Source: Dehalococcoidia bacterium (GTDB lineage: Bacteria > Chloroflexota > Dehalococcoidia > Lucifugimonadales > UBA1123). From it: a stretch of 49,481 nucleotides of DNA. Each line of letters starts with the position of its first letter. Position 1 is the first letter of the stretch. The DNA is taken from NCBI GenBank assembly GCA_021295915.1, contig JAGWBK010000009.1:1-49481 (forward strand). The letters run 5' to 3'. Made by a program: the position numbers and the translations under genes. This document shows positions 7,812 to 15,453 of this stretch, piece after piece. The notes under the pieces were generated by a model, which saw only the letters and a program-made list of their open reading frames with translations, ran no database searches and was not told the origin of the DNA.

Positions 7812-9818
7812 ATGACACAACAGCAGACCAGTACCATAAGCGCCTCCGACATTCAGAGACTGCTCCTATGGGCAGTGCGCCTTGGGCTGATGGCGGTACT
7901 CCTCGTGCCGCTGATAGTTACGACTTCGACATACTTTCCCTACGTGGTCGGGAAGGCGATTTACGCTCGAGTCATCATTGAGATTACATTTGCTCTCTGG
8001 CTGATACTCGTCCTCTATTTCTCGGACTACCGTCCATCTCGTTCGTGGATCCTGGTCGCATTCGGCGCGTGGCTGGTTGTCTCGCTGATTTCAGGACTTA
8101 CAGGAGTCAGTTTCACCAGGAGCCTCTGGTCGACGTACGAGCGGATGCAGGGCATATATGATCTTGCCCACTGGTTCGTGTTCGTTATGATGGCCGGTTC
8201 GGTTTTCAGGTCAATCCGTGACTGGCAGGTGCTGTTCACGGTCAACCTGGCAATCGGTGCAGTCGTCTCCGGCCTGGGTCTGGCTCACCACTTCGACGTT
8301 TACAGCATGGACATCCTCGGGTCTTCACAGAGGATCGAGTCGACCCTGGGCAACGCGACGTACGTGGGCGCTTACACGATGGTGAACGCGATGATTGGCG
8401 TGGGACTGATTGTCCACTCGTTGGTCAGGCCTGAGATCGAACCGAGTGTCCAGGTGAGGAGGCGCGCAACCAGACGCCGGCAGCGCAGGGTGGAAGAGCA
8501 GGCAGGCTGGTCATTGGACCTGACGACCTGGCTTCGGCTGTTGTGGGTTGTTGCTGTCGTAATCAACCTGTGGGCGCTGTGGCTGACAGGGACGAGGGGG
8601 GCGATCGTCGGCATGGGTGCGGGAGCAGTCGTGTTTGGCGTTGTCTATCTGTTCTTGGGGAATATGAAGGTCATACGGTGGGCGGCGCTCGGCGTGATTG
8701 TCGCAGCGGTACTGGGTGTGGGACTGGTGCTGGTGATGAAGACCACGACCGTGCTCGATCCGCTCACGGATTCCAGCACTACACTCAGGAGGCTGGCGTC
8801 GATTGGCCTGGACGACAATAGCTCGCGTGGGCGACTGGTTGCAGTACAGGCGGGACTTGAAGCGTTCCAGGACCGGCCTGTGCTTGGATGGGGGCCTGAG
8901 AACTTCCTGATCGCGTGGGGACGGTACTTCGATGTCGACTCCGGCATTCACGAGCGCTTCGATCAGGCGCACAGCAAAGTGTTCGAGGAGCTTACGACAA
9001 AAGGAGTGCTGGGTCTCACAACGTACCTGCTGATATGGCTGGGGATGGTGGCTGTTCTGCTGGCTTCGTTCCGACGGAGAAGCGGATGGCAACAGGTCTT
9101 CATAGCTGTAGTTGGTGCAACGGTCGCAGCCTACTTCGTCCAGAACCTGTTCCTGTTCGACACGACAACTACGACACTGCTGTTTGCCCTGCTGGTCGCA
9201 TTCCTGATCTCAGAGGAGCGGGAGCTCAGAGTTCAGGATTCGACTGGCGAGCCCCCCGAACCTGGGACGAGGTTGATCCCTGAAGGACTCGATCGGCGAC
9301 TAGGACTGGCTGCTATCGCGAAAATCCACAGGAACTCGATCGGTGTTGCAGTTGTGGTACTGGTGGTGTCAGTCCTGGCTGGCCTGTTGCTGTTCTATAC
9401 GTTCATGCCGTTTTCGTCAGCGATGAGTGTGGTCCAGGGCGCGGTTGGACAAGGTACCTGGGAGCAGAAGGAGGCAGTGCTTACGAGGTCTGTCTCCGAG
9501 TTTCCCGGACTGGGCAACTACCCGAGGATCATCCTGATTTCACAGGCAACTGAAGGCGCGCAGGAGATGTCTGACGAAGATTTCGCGTTGGCAGTTGAGT
9601 CTGTGGGAGTTGCGGCGGAAGAGGGATTAGACGACGAACCTCAGAACTGGAGGATCAGAGCACTGACCGCGCAGTTCTACCAGGTGGCCTCTACCAGAAA
9701 TCCCGACTACCTTGCAGCTGCCCGCGAGCACATCGATGAGGCGGCGGAACTGGCTCCCAGAACGCGGGAGATTATTCGGATCTCCGAACAGCAGGAGGAG
9801 TTGGAGAGCAGGCAGTGA
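7812..9818 (+). CDS. O-antigen ligase/polymerase-like membrane protein with TPR-like tail
   Basis: A 668-residue polytopic membrane protein with about ten to twelve hydrophobic helices between residues 15 and 470 and another near 510-535. A soluble helical tail (about 540-668) has TPR-like repeats such as YLAAAREHIDEAAELAPRT. The periplasmic-loop segment GRLVAVQAGLEAFQDRPVLGWGPENF is the Wzy_C/WaaL signature, including the conserved Arg and GxGPxNF. Such enzymes polymerise or ligate undecaprenyl-linked glycans, or glycosylate proteins, at the outer face of the cytoplasmic membrane. A strong promoter precedes it. It faces a convergent sugar-phosphate transferase (9944-10627), and together they suggest surface polysaccharide synthesis. 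A Chloroflexota cell may lack LPS, so an exopolysaccharide or S-layer glycan role is as likely as O-antigen ligation. Confidence 0.85.
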   Translation: MTQQQTSTISASDIQRLLLWAVRLGLMAVLLVPLIVTTSTYFPYVVGKAIYARVIIEITFALWLILVLYFSDYRPSRSWILVAFGAWLVVSLISGLTGVSFTRSLWSTYERMQGIYDLAHWFVFVMMAGSVFRSIRDWQVLFTVNLAIGAVVSGLGLAHHFDVYSMDILGSSQRIESTLGNATYVGAYTMVNAMIGVGLIVHSLVRPEIEPSVQVRRRATRRRQRRVEEQAGWSLDLTTWLRLLWVVAVVINLWALWLTGTRGAIVGMGAGAVVFGVVYLFLGNMKVIRWAALGVIVAAVLGVGLVLVMKTTTVLDPLTDSSTTLRRLASIGLDDNSSRGRLVAVQAGLEAFQDRPVLGWGPENFLIAWGRYFDVDSGIHERFDQAHSKVFEELTTKGVLGLTTYLLIWLGMVAVLLASFRRRSGWQQVFIAVVGATVAAYFVQNLFLFDTTTTTLLFALLVAFLISEERELRVQDSTGEPPEPGTRLIPEGLDRRLGLAAIAKIHRNSIGVAVVVLVVSVLAGLLLFYTFMPFSSAMSVVQGAVGQGTWEQKEAVLTRSVSEFPGLGNYPRIILISQATEGAQEMSDEDFALAVESVGVAAEEGLDDEPQNWRIRALTAQFYQVASTRNPDYLAAAREHIDEAAELAPRTREIIRISEQQEELESRQ

Positions 9819-9885
9819 CAGGGCTACGCGCAGCGGTCGCGCACCGATTCTGAAGACTGCCGACAAATAAGGGACCGACACTCCT

Positions 9886-9911
9886 GGATTCCTGCCTTCG
9901 CCGGAATGACG
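9886..9911. repeat. dispersed palindromic intergenic repeat, copy 1
   Basis: The 26-base segment begins GGATTCCTGCCTTCG and ends GGAATGACG. It is an imperfect palindrome (GATTCC...GGAATGAC) and nearly identical to the copy at 13324-13349. It belongs to the widespread class of intergenic elements whose translation gives the spurious peptide HSRESGNP. It lies between the convergent O-antigen-ligase-like and sugar-transferase genes and could act as a weak bidirectional terminator hairpin. Confidence 0.75.
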
Positions 9912-9943
9912 TTCAGGCTTACTGGCCTGGGCGAGGTGGCTCT

Positions 9944-10627
9944 CTAGCGCTGTTCGCTCTGCCAGCGGGCGCGAAGCGTGAGGAGGACTGACGACACCAG
10001 CATTCGAATGTCCAGCCAGGGGGACATTCTCCTGATGTAGAGCATGTCGTATCGCAGCTTGTTGCGCGGGTGTGTGGAGTAGCGTCCGTAGATCTGGGCG
10101 AGGCCGGTCATGCCGGGTCTCACCATGAGGCGCCTTGCGAAGCCGGGATAACTGGTCTCGAATTCCTGCGATAGTTCGGGCCGCTCGGCCCTGGGTCCCA
10201 CCAGGCTGATGTCACCCTTCCACATGTTGATGACCTGCGGCAGTTCGTCGAGGGCTCGACTGCGTAGGAAGGCGCCAATCGGGGTGATCCTTGGGTCGTC
10301 TTCCTCGGCCCAAACCGCGCCAGTATGCCGTTCGGCATCTGGGATCATCGACCTGAACTTGTAAACCCTGAATATGCGGCCGTTCTTTCCCAGGCGTTCC
10401 TGTGTGTAGAACACTGGACCGCGGTCGTGAAGCCATATTGCGAGTGGTATCACTGTCCACAGAACGGCCCAAAGTGGGGCAAGTGTGACATGGACTGCGA
10501 TCAGGACGAGAAGGTCGAATGGGCGCTTCCACCAGTCGTTGACCTTCAAAGTAGAGGACACATGGGAACGCTCCTCTCGAGTGTCAAATGAACTCGATGT
10601 GTCGAAAGAGTCAGTACGTTCCCGCAT
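9944..10627 (-). CDS. undecaprenyl-phosphate sugar-1-phosphate transferase (small PglC/WcaJ-core type)
   Basis: A 227-residue bacterial sugar transferase (PF02397 type) that moves a sugar-1-phosphate from a UDP-sugar to undecaprenyl phosphate, the first membrane step of glycan assembly. One hydrophobic membrane-inserting helix (about residues 37-62) follows KRPFD. The catalytic core then has QERLGKNGRIFRVYKFRSM, LRSRALDELPQ with the Asp-Glu pair near 127-128, LVGPRAERPE and VRPGMTGLAQ. It lacks the N-terminal multi-TM/CoA-binding half of large WcaJ/WbaP proteins, so it is the minimal type. It starts 30 bases downstream of tRNA-Pro on the same strand and converges with the ligase-like gene, suggesting a two-gene surface-glycan module. 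Confidence 0.93.
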   Translation of the reverse strand: MRERTDSFDTSSSFDTREERSHVSSTLKVNDWWKRPFDLLVLIAVHVTLAPLWAVLWTVIPLAIWLHDRGPVFYTQERLGKNGRIFRVYKFRSMIPDAERHTGAVWAEEDDPRITPIGAFLRSRALDELPQVINMWKGDISLVGPRAERPELSQEFETSYPGFARRLMVRPGMTGLAQIYGRYSTHPRNKLRYDMLYIRRMSPWLDIRMLVSSVLLTLRARWQSEQR

Positions 10628-10657
10628 AGATGTGGCCGAGAAGGTTAGAGCGTTAAG

Positions 10658-10732
10658 TGGTCGGGGTGGGCGGGATCGAACCGCCGACCTCCTGTTCCCA
10701 AAACAGGCGCGCTACCGCTGCGCCACACCCCG
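10658..10732 (-). tRNA. tRNA-Pro (anticodon UGG) with encoded CCA
   Basis: Read on the minus strand, the acceptor CGGGGTG (10732-10726) pairs with CACCCCG (10668-10662). The D stem is GCGC. The anticodon stem CCTGT/ACAGG encloses loop TTTGGGA, giving anticodon TGG (proline). The T arm is GGCGG-TTCGATC-CCGCC. Discriminator A at 10661 is followed by genomically encoded CCA at 10660-10658. It sits between the amidase (upstream, same strand) and the sugar transferase (30 bases downstream, same strand). Confidence 0.97.
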
Positions 10733-10752
10733 TACTATTTACCGGGTAAAGT

Positions 10753-12174
10753 TTACTCGGGATCGGGTGCGCGACGTTCGCTCCAGCCAGCGGCCTGTTC
10801 GTACCTGTGGGCAACATTGAGTACGACGTCCTCGGCGAATGGGCGCCCGATTAGCTGGACGCCGACCGGGAGTCCGCTGTCCGAAAATCCGCAGGGCACG
10901 GAAATCGCCGGCAGGCCTGCGAGGGCTGCAGGGCTGGTGTACTGACGTCTGCCGAGATCGAGTCTACCCTGGTAGTAGCCGCCGGGCGACCCGGTGGACT
11001 GCGCGATGGGCGGAGCCAGTGTCGGGCTGGCGGGCAGCACTATGACGTCGTGGTCTTCGAGTGCGGACATCATTTCGTTCTTAATGAGTGTCCTCGCCCT
11101 CTGGGCCCTGAGGTAGGTTGTGGCCGGAGTCAGGACGGCAGATTCCAGGCGAGTCCGAGTGCTCCAGTCATACAGGTCACCGCGCGTCTTCAGCCAGTCC
11201 AGGTGGAAGGTTGCCGCGTCGACATCTGCGGTTGCGAGAAAGACAGCGCCACTCTGGGCCGAAACGGGCAGGCTGACCTCGTTAATGTCAGCACCCAGTT
11301 CAGCGAGACTGTCCACTGCTGACATAACACCTGACCGCACTTCAGCATCCAGTCCTTCGTATTCGAAGGCATCCGGCGGGATGGCGACCCTGACTATCCC
11401 GGTGCGGCCGGCCAGGGCGTCCACGTAGTCTGGTACCGGCTCGGAACTCGATGACGAATCGCGCTCATCCCGGCCCGCTATTGCCTGGAGCATGATGGCG
11501 CAGTCCTCGACCGTCCGGGTCATGGGTCCGACAGTGTCGAGGCTCCAGCTCATCGGCACAACACCATGACGAGTCACACGACCGTAGGTAGGACGAAGCC
11601 CCACGATTCCGCAGAACGCGCTCGGCCCCCTGATCGATCCGCCAGTGTCCGAGCCAAGGGCACCTGCACACAGCCCTCCCGCAACAGCCACTCCGGATCC
11701 ACTGCTTGATCCGCCAGCCGAACGGTCCAGATTCCAGGGATTCCTTGGAGTCCCATACGGGTGGTCGATGGTTCCACCAACAGCGAACTCACTCAGGTTC
11801 AACTTGCCCAGAAGCACGGCTCCAGATGCACGCAGCCGTTCGACGATTGTAGAGTCGTAATCGGGGACGTGGTCGGCAAGGACTCTCGAGCCTGCGCTGG
11901 TAATGACTCCCTCTGTGTAGATGATGTCCTTGATTGCGACCGGGATTCCGTGCATTGGTCCCCGGTATGCGCCTCTGCTGATTTCTTCTTCCGCCGCTGC
12001 CGCCTCGGAATTGGCTGTCTCTGACATGACGGTAATGTACGCACCCAGTGTGGGATTCAGACGTTCGACACGCTCTAATAAGGAACGTGTCAACTCGACT
12101 GGGGAGAGCTGCCGGGACTGGATCAGCCGACCAAGTTCGGCGATGGTCATAAGGTGGAGGTCGTGATCTGCCAT
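10753..12174 (-). CDS. amidase-signature hydrolase (AtzE/GatA-like)
   Basis: A 473-residue amidase-signature enzyme hydrolysing an amide bond with a Ser-cisSer-Lys triad. Visible are K82 in HGIPVAIKDIIYTEG, the Ser cluster 156-158 in SAGGSSSGSGVAVAGG, and nucleophile S180 in GSDTGGSIRGPSAFCG. It resembles GatA, but it is preceded five bases upstream by a 61-residue AtzG/GatC-like gene and no gatB is present. A catabolic AtzE-like amidase (1-carboxybiuret hydrolase is the characterised example) is therefore more likely than a tRNA amidotransferase subunit. The start is ATG 12174; the longer open frame to 12348 runs through the small upstream gene. It ends 20 bases before the tRNA-Pro gene. Confidence 0.9.
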   Translation of the reverse strand: MADHDLHLMTIAELGRLIQSRQLSPVELTRSLLERVERLNPTLGAYITVMSETANSEAAAAEEEISRGAYRGPMHGIPVAIKDIIYTEGVITSAGSRVLADHVPDYDSTIVERLRASGAVLLGKLNLSEFAVGGTIDHPYGTPRNPWNLDRSAGGSSSGSGVAVAGGLCAGALGSDTGGSIRGPSAFCGIVGLRPTYGRVTRHGVVPMSWSLDTVGPMTRTVEDCAIMLQAIAGRDERDSSSSSEPVPDYVDALAGRTGIVRVAIPPDAFEYEGLDAEVRSGVMSAVDSLAELGADINEVSLPVSAQSGAVFLATADVDAATFHLDWLKTRGDLYDWSTRTRLESAVLTPATTYLRAQRARTLIKNEMMSALEDHDVIVLPASPTLAPPIAQSTGSPGGYYQGRLDLGRRQYTSPAALAGLPAISVPCGFSDSGLPVGVQLIGRPFAEDVVLNVAHRYEQAAGWSERRAPDPE

Positions 12175-12178
12175 GACT

Positions 12179-12364
12179 CTACTCCCGACCAACTTCGAAC
12201 CGGTGGGCCGGTTCGACAGAATCGAGTTGCTCGTCGGGAATTGCGTCCAGGACTTCCAATATGCCGGACAGTCGGGACGCAATTGTCCGAGCCCTGGACT
12301 CATCCAACTCCAGACCCATGGTCTCCGCCAGCTTGCGAACATCATCAATCGTTAGCTCTGACAC
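12179..12364 (-). CDS. AtzG-like (GatC-like) small accessory subunit of the amidase
   Basis: A 61-residue helical protein starting at GTG 12364, with AGAGG about nine bases upstream. It stops at 12179, leaving only four bases before the amidase start codon. Its sequence (ELTIDDVRKLAETMGLELDE..., ending DEQLDSVEPAHRF) has the two-helix plus VEPA-x-x-F ending seen in AtzG/DUF4089 proteins and weakly in GatC. AtzG forms a heterotetramer with AtzE and is needed for its stability. It lacks the longer C-terminal belt of true GatC, and is about 30 residues shorter. The tight spacing supports translational coupling and complex formation with the amidase. Confidence 0.78.
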   Translation of the reverse strand: MSELTIDDVRKLAETMGLELDESRARTIASRLSGILEVLDAIPDEQLDSVEPAHRFEVGRE

Positions 12365-12499
12365 GTCGACTTACCTCTTGTATGACTTGAGCGCGCATAG
12401 TCTAACACGGTCGACGTGCGAATCAGGGTGCGCGGCGGTGAATTCTCGATGCTACAATCGCCGCACGGAAGGTCAGAGTGACAATGCAAAGGGGGGAAC

Positions 12500-13306
12500 A
12501 TGGACCTCAATGACAAGGTGGCCATCGTTACGGGGTCAGCGCGCGGGATTGGACGCGCTATCGCGGACAAGATGGCGGCGTACGGTGCGACAGTAGTGAT
12601 ATGCGATCTGAACATCGACAACGTGCAGCGTACGGCATCTGAGCTTAGCGAAGCTCACCCGGATACAGAGTTCGGAGCATTCCAGGTCGATGTAACTCAA
12701 CGCGAGTCGCTGGACCGGCTGGCGCGAGACGCATCAGACCTGTTTGACCAGATCGACATCCTGGTCAACAACGCAGGGATCATCGGTGCGTCCGGATGGG
12801 AGGACCGCGACAGTCCAATTGAAGAGGACTGGGACCAGATATACGCGGTCAACGTCAAGGGCGTTGCGAAGGCCTCAGACGCGATCTCCGAATACATGAA
12901 GCCGCGAAACTACGGAAAGATCGTCAACATCGCCTCGGTAGCCGGTCGGCAGGGAGGTCCCGGCAATCCTGCGTACAACGCTTCCAAGGCCAGCGTCATC
13001 AGCCTGACGCAAGCCTATGCGCTGGGGCTCGCGCCGTTCAACATAAATGTGAACGCAATATGTCCGGGTTCTCTGTGGACAAACATGTGGGAGCGGATTG
13101 CGGTGCGAAACATCAACCTGGATGAGAGTCAGTCGAGCCTGACTCCTAGGGAGCACTTTGACCGCTCTATCCAGGCCAGGATGCCGCTAGGCCGCGAGCA
13201 GACGCCAGAGGACATCGCTAACCTGGCGGTGTTTCTGGCTTCGGACCTGTCTCTGAACATCACCGGGCAGGCGATCAACGTAACCGGTGGGTCGCGAATG
13301 GACTAG
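12500..13306 (+). CDS. short-chain dehydrogenase/reductase (SDR)
   Basis: A 268-residue classical SDR using NAD(P) to interconvert an alcohol and a ketone. The cofactor motif TGSARGIG is at 11-18, with D37 at the end of beta-2 (VVICDLN) favouring NAD(H). The NNAG motif is at 90-93 and the catalytic residues are S146, Y159 and K163 (YNASK). The C-terminal ITGQAINVTGGSRMD is normal. The ATG at 12500 follows AAGGGGGG. It is a single gene divergent from the AtzG/AtzE pair. A TACAAT at 12453-12458 may be its -10 box, but no convincing -35 is seen. It is followed by a palindromic repeat at 13324-13349. Confidence 0.94.
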   Translation: MDLNDKVAIVTGSARGIGRAIADKMAAYGATVVICDLNIDNVQRTASELSEAHPDTEFGAFQVDVTQRESLDRLARDASDLFDQIDILVNNAGIIGASGWEDRDSPIEEDWDQIYAVNVKGVAKASDAISEYMKPRNYGKIVNIASVAGRQGGPGNPAYNASKASVISLTQAYALGLAPFNINVNAICPGSLWTNMWERIAVRNINLDESQSSLTPREHFDRSIQARMPLGREQTPEDIANLAVFLASDLSLNITGQAINVTGGSRMD

Positions 13307-13323
13307 GGCCGGGACAAACGTCA

Positions 13324-13349
13324 GGATTCCCGCTTTCGCGTGAATGACG
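13324..13349. repeat. dispersed palindromic intergenic repeat, copy 2
   Basis: GGATTCCCGCTTTCGCG continuing to TGAATGACG. It aligns over all 26 bases with the copy at 9886-9911, with a few differences. The minus-strand reading gives RHSRESGNPD, a hallmark of this repeat class. It lies between the convergent SDR and RraA-like genes, 17 bases after the SDR stop. Confidence 0.8.
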
Positions 13350-13390
13350 GATTGGGCAATACGAACTGCCCCGCCCACTAACCGAAAGGA

Positions 13391-14116
13391 CTACCCGGGG
13401 CGTTTCCGGCCGGTCTTTGCCTCGTAGAGCTTCCAGGTCTCGTCGTTGAACGGGTAGTACTTGCCGGGCGAGCATTTTTCGACTTCCAACTGGGCCTTTA
13501 CGATCTCTTCGACCTCTTCGCGCTGGTGGGCGATCCGAATGACCTCGCCCACCTCGGACCTGGGCACGACGACAACTCCGTCGTCATCGCCCACGACTGC
13601 ATCTCCTGGCCTGACGAGGACTCCACCGCACTGGATGGCGTCGTTGACCTGCCAAGGCCAGAACTCGGCCGGTCCCTGCTTGGCGGTGGTTGACGCGCTG
13701 AAGACTGGGAACCCGTACTCTCTGAGCGCGACGCTGTCCCGCACAGCCCCGTCCGTGACAAGCCCGCCAGCGCCAAGCTGCATCATCCTGAAGAACTTGA
13801 TGTCGCCTCCTATGGAGCTGTACGTCCATCCCATTGCGTCCACTACGAGCACCTCTCCAGGACCGCACTGCTCGATTGCCACGTACTCGGCTGATTGGTC
13901 AGCCTTGGGCTTATCGGCGGCAAGGTCGGGCCGGTGTGGGACGAAGCGCAATGTGACCGCACGTCCTGCCATCTTCTGTCCGAGCTGCAGGGGGCGTGCG
14001 CCTTCGATGTAGCTCTGGGGCCAGTTCTTAACCCAGAGGGCGTCGATAAGGGTCTGGGTCGGGATACTCTTGAGAACTTCCAGGGTCTCGTCAGAGATGG
14101 GGTTTGAGGTTGTCAT
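13391..14116 (-). CDS. RraA-like / HMG-aldolase-fold protein
   Basis: A 241-residue RraA-family protein (older name: demethylmenaquinone methyltransferase-like). Family members are either inhibitors of RNase E or 4-hydroxy-4-methyl-2-oxoglutarate/oxaloacetate aldolases. The core AGGLVTDGAVRDSVALREYG carries the conserved Arg-Asp pair (R126, D127). GDAVVGDDDGVVVVPRSEV is the typical C-terminal signature. Its catabolic surroundings and the length (RraA of E. coli is about 160 residues; this has extra N- and C-terminal segments) favour an aldolase or lyase role. The start ATG 14116 has AGGAG eight bases upstream; the open frame to 14245 has no similar support. It is transcribed from a promoter that fully overlaps that of the divergent amine oxidase. 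Confidence 0.88.
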   Translation of the reverse strand: MTTSNPISDETLEVLKSIPTQTLIDALWVKNWPQSYIEGARPLQLGQKMAGRAVTLRFVPHRPDLAADKPKADQSAEYVAIEQCGPGEVLVVDAMGWTYSSIGGDIKFFRMMQLGAGGLVTDGAVRDSVALREYGFPVFSASTTAKQGPAEFWPWQVNDAIQCGGVLVRPGDAVVGDDDGVVVVPRSEVGEVIRIAHQREEVEEIVKAQLEVEKCSPGKYYPFNDETWKLYEAKTGRKRPG

Positions 14117-14148
14117 ATGATGTTCTCCTGCGTGGGAAGTCGCCGCGT

Positions 14149-14178
14149 ATTGTATGGACTGGCGCTTACCCGTACAAT
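14149..14178. promoter_or_regulatory. face-to-face overlapping divergent promoters (RraA-like / amine oxidase)
   Basis: On the plus strand TTGTAT (14150-14155), 17 bases, TACAAT (14173-14178) reads towards the FAD oxidoreductase. On the minus strand TTGTAC (14177-14172), 17 bases, TACAAT (14154-14149) reads towards the RraA-like gene. Each -10 box is the complement of the other promoter's -35 region, so polymerase can occupy only one at a time. Confidence 0.6.
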
Positions 14179-14238
14179 CCCATCTGGTGCCTCCCCATGG
14201 CACCCGGCAGCTGGAAACCACGGGGCAAGGATCTATCG

Positions 14239-15426
14239 ATGACAAGTGCGACTGCGGACGTTGTTGTAATTGGTGGCGGAGTTAACGGGACGAGCATCGC
14301 TATGCACCTGGCTCGCATGGGCGCAGGCAAGGTTGTGCTTGTGGAGAAGGGTCATCTAGCCGGTGGTGCGACCGGCCGGTCCGGCGCGATGGTGCGTGAA
14401 CACTACCTGCATCCAACACTGGTGAGGATGGCGACTGAATCGAGAGAGATCTTCCAGAACTTCGGAGATGCGGTTGGGGGCGACCCCCGGTTCATCCAGG
14501 GTGGCAGGATACTGATGTTCCCTGAGCGGGACGAGCCTGCCGTTCGCGCTAACGTCGAGATGAACCGCGACCTTGGTGTCAATATTGAGACAATGACACC
14601 AGTAGAGCTCGCCGGGATGGTTCCCCAAGCAAGCATGGAGGAGATCACAATCGGCACGTACGAGCCGGACGCGGGCCACGCTGACCCCGTCGCGACCACA
14701 TACGCCTATGCCGAGCGGGCGAGGGACTACGGCGCCGAGATACACACGCAGACTCCCGTCCTGGGCCTTGTCACTTCCAGTGGGAAGATCATCGGAGTCG
14801 AGACAGTGTCTGGGACGATTGAGACTTCCACTGTGGTTGCCGCAGTAGGGCCCTGGTGCCATCAGCTTGGGGCTGCGGTAGGAGAGTCGCTGCCGGTTAC
14901 TCCCATTCGCGTCCAGATGGTGCACATGAGAAGGCCCCCTCCACTAGAGAATCTCAACACAAACATAATCGACTACTCAACGGGAGCCTATTTCCGTACC
15001 TATTCAGACTACGACACGGTTATCGGCGGTGAGGCACTCGAAGACCTGATGGAAGTTGCCAACCCGGACGCGTTCGGTCTGAATGCGGACCACGACGTAA
15101 TCACCCGATTCTGGGAACGTGCGAAGCTCAGATTCCCAGAATTCCAAGACGCAATCTGCCGTGGTGGATACGGATCACTCTACGACATGACGCCGGACGG
15201 CAATCCGATACTCGACCGCTCTCAAACTGTCGAAGGTCTCTACTGGGCCGTCGGATTCAGCGGACACGGATTTAAGCTGTCCCCAGTCGTGGGCCGTATG
15301 GTTGCTGAGCTGGTGCTCCGCGGGGAGTCAAGTGACCATCCAGTCGGCCAGTTCAGGTCGACCCGGTTCGCTGAAGGCGATCTCCTGGGCGCTGAGCACC
15401 CATATGAGGGCAGACGGCACCAGTAG
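14239..15426 (+). CDS. FAD-dependent amine oxidase (DAO family, sarcosine oxidase beta-like)
   Basis: A 395-residue D-amino-acid-oxidase-fold flavoenzyme likely to oxidise a secondary amine or N-methylated amino acid such as sarcosine or dimethylglycine. The dinucleotide motif VVVIGGGVNGTSIAMHLA is at the N-terminus (GGGVNG 12-17), followed by E36 and GGATGRSGAMVREHY. Mid-protein TVVAAVGPWCHQLG and the C-terminal YWAVGFSGHGFKLSPVVGRM are typical of SoxB and glycine oxidase. The start ATG 14239 has AAGGA seven bases upstream; the in-frame extension to 14104 would overlap the promoter and the divergent gene. It is followed 27 bases later by an MFS transporter, probably in the same transcript. 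Confidence 0.92.
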   Translation: MTSATADVVVIGGGVNGTSIAMHLARMGAGKVVLVEKGHLAGGATGRSGAMVREHYLHPTLVRMATESREIFQNFGDAVGGDPRFIQGGRILMFPERDEPAVRANVEMNRDLGVNIETMTPVELAGMVPQASMEEITIGTYEPDAGHADPVATTYAYAERARDYGAEIHTQTPVLGLVTSSGKIIGVETVSGTIETSTVVAAVGPWCHQLGAAVGESLPVTPIRVQMVHMRRPPPLENLNTNIIDYSTGAYFRTYSDYDTVIGGEALEDLMEVANPDAFGLNADHDVITRFWERAKLRFPEFQDAICRGGYGSLYDMTPDGNPILDRSQTVEGLYWAVGFSGHGFKLSPVVGRMVAELVLRGESSDHPVGQFRSTRFAEGDLLGAEHPYEGRRHQ

Positions 15427-15453
15427 CGTTCATTAAGGCGGTCTTCTAATACG

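Noticed and set aside
10753-12364. gatC-gatA of the tRNA-dependent amidotransferase
   Set aside because: The small partner is AtzG-length, gatB is not adjacent and the neighbours are catabolic; kept as an AtzEG-like pair.
13275-13475. Minus-strand ORF containing RHSRESGNPD
   Set aside because: This is the translation of the palindromic intergenic repeat fused to antisense of neighbouring genes, a well-known false gene.
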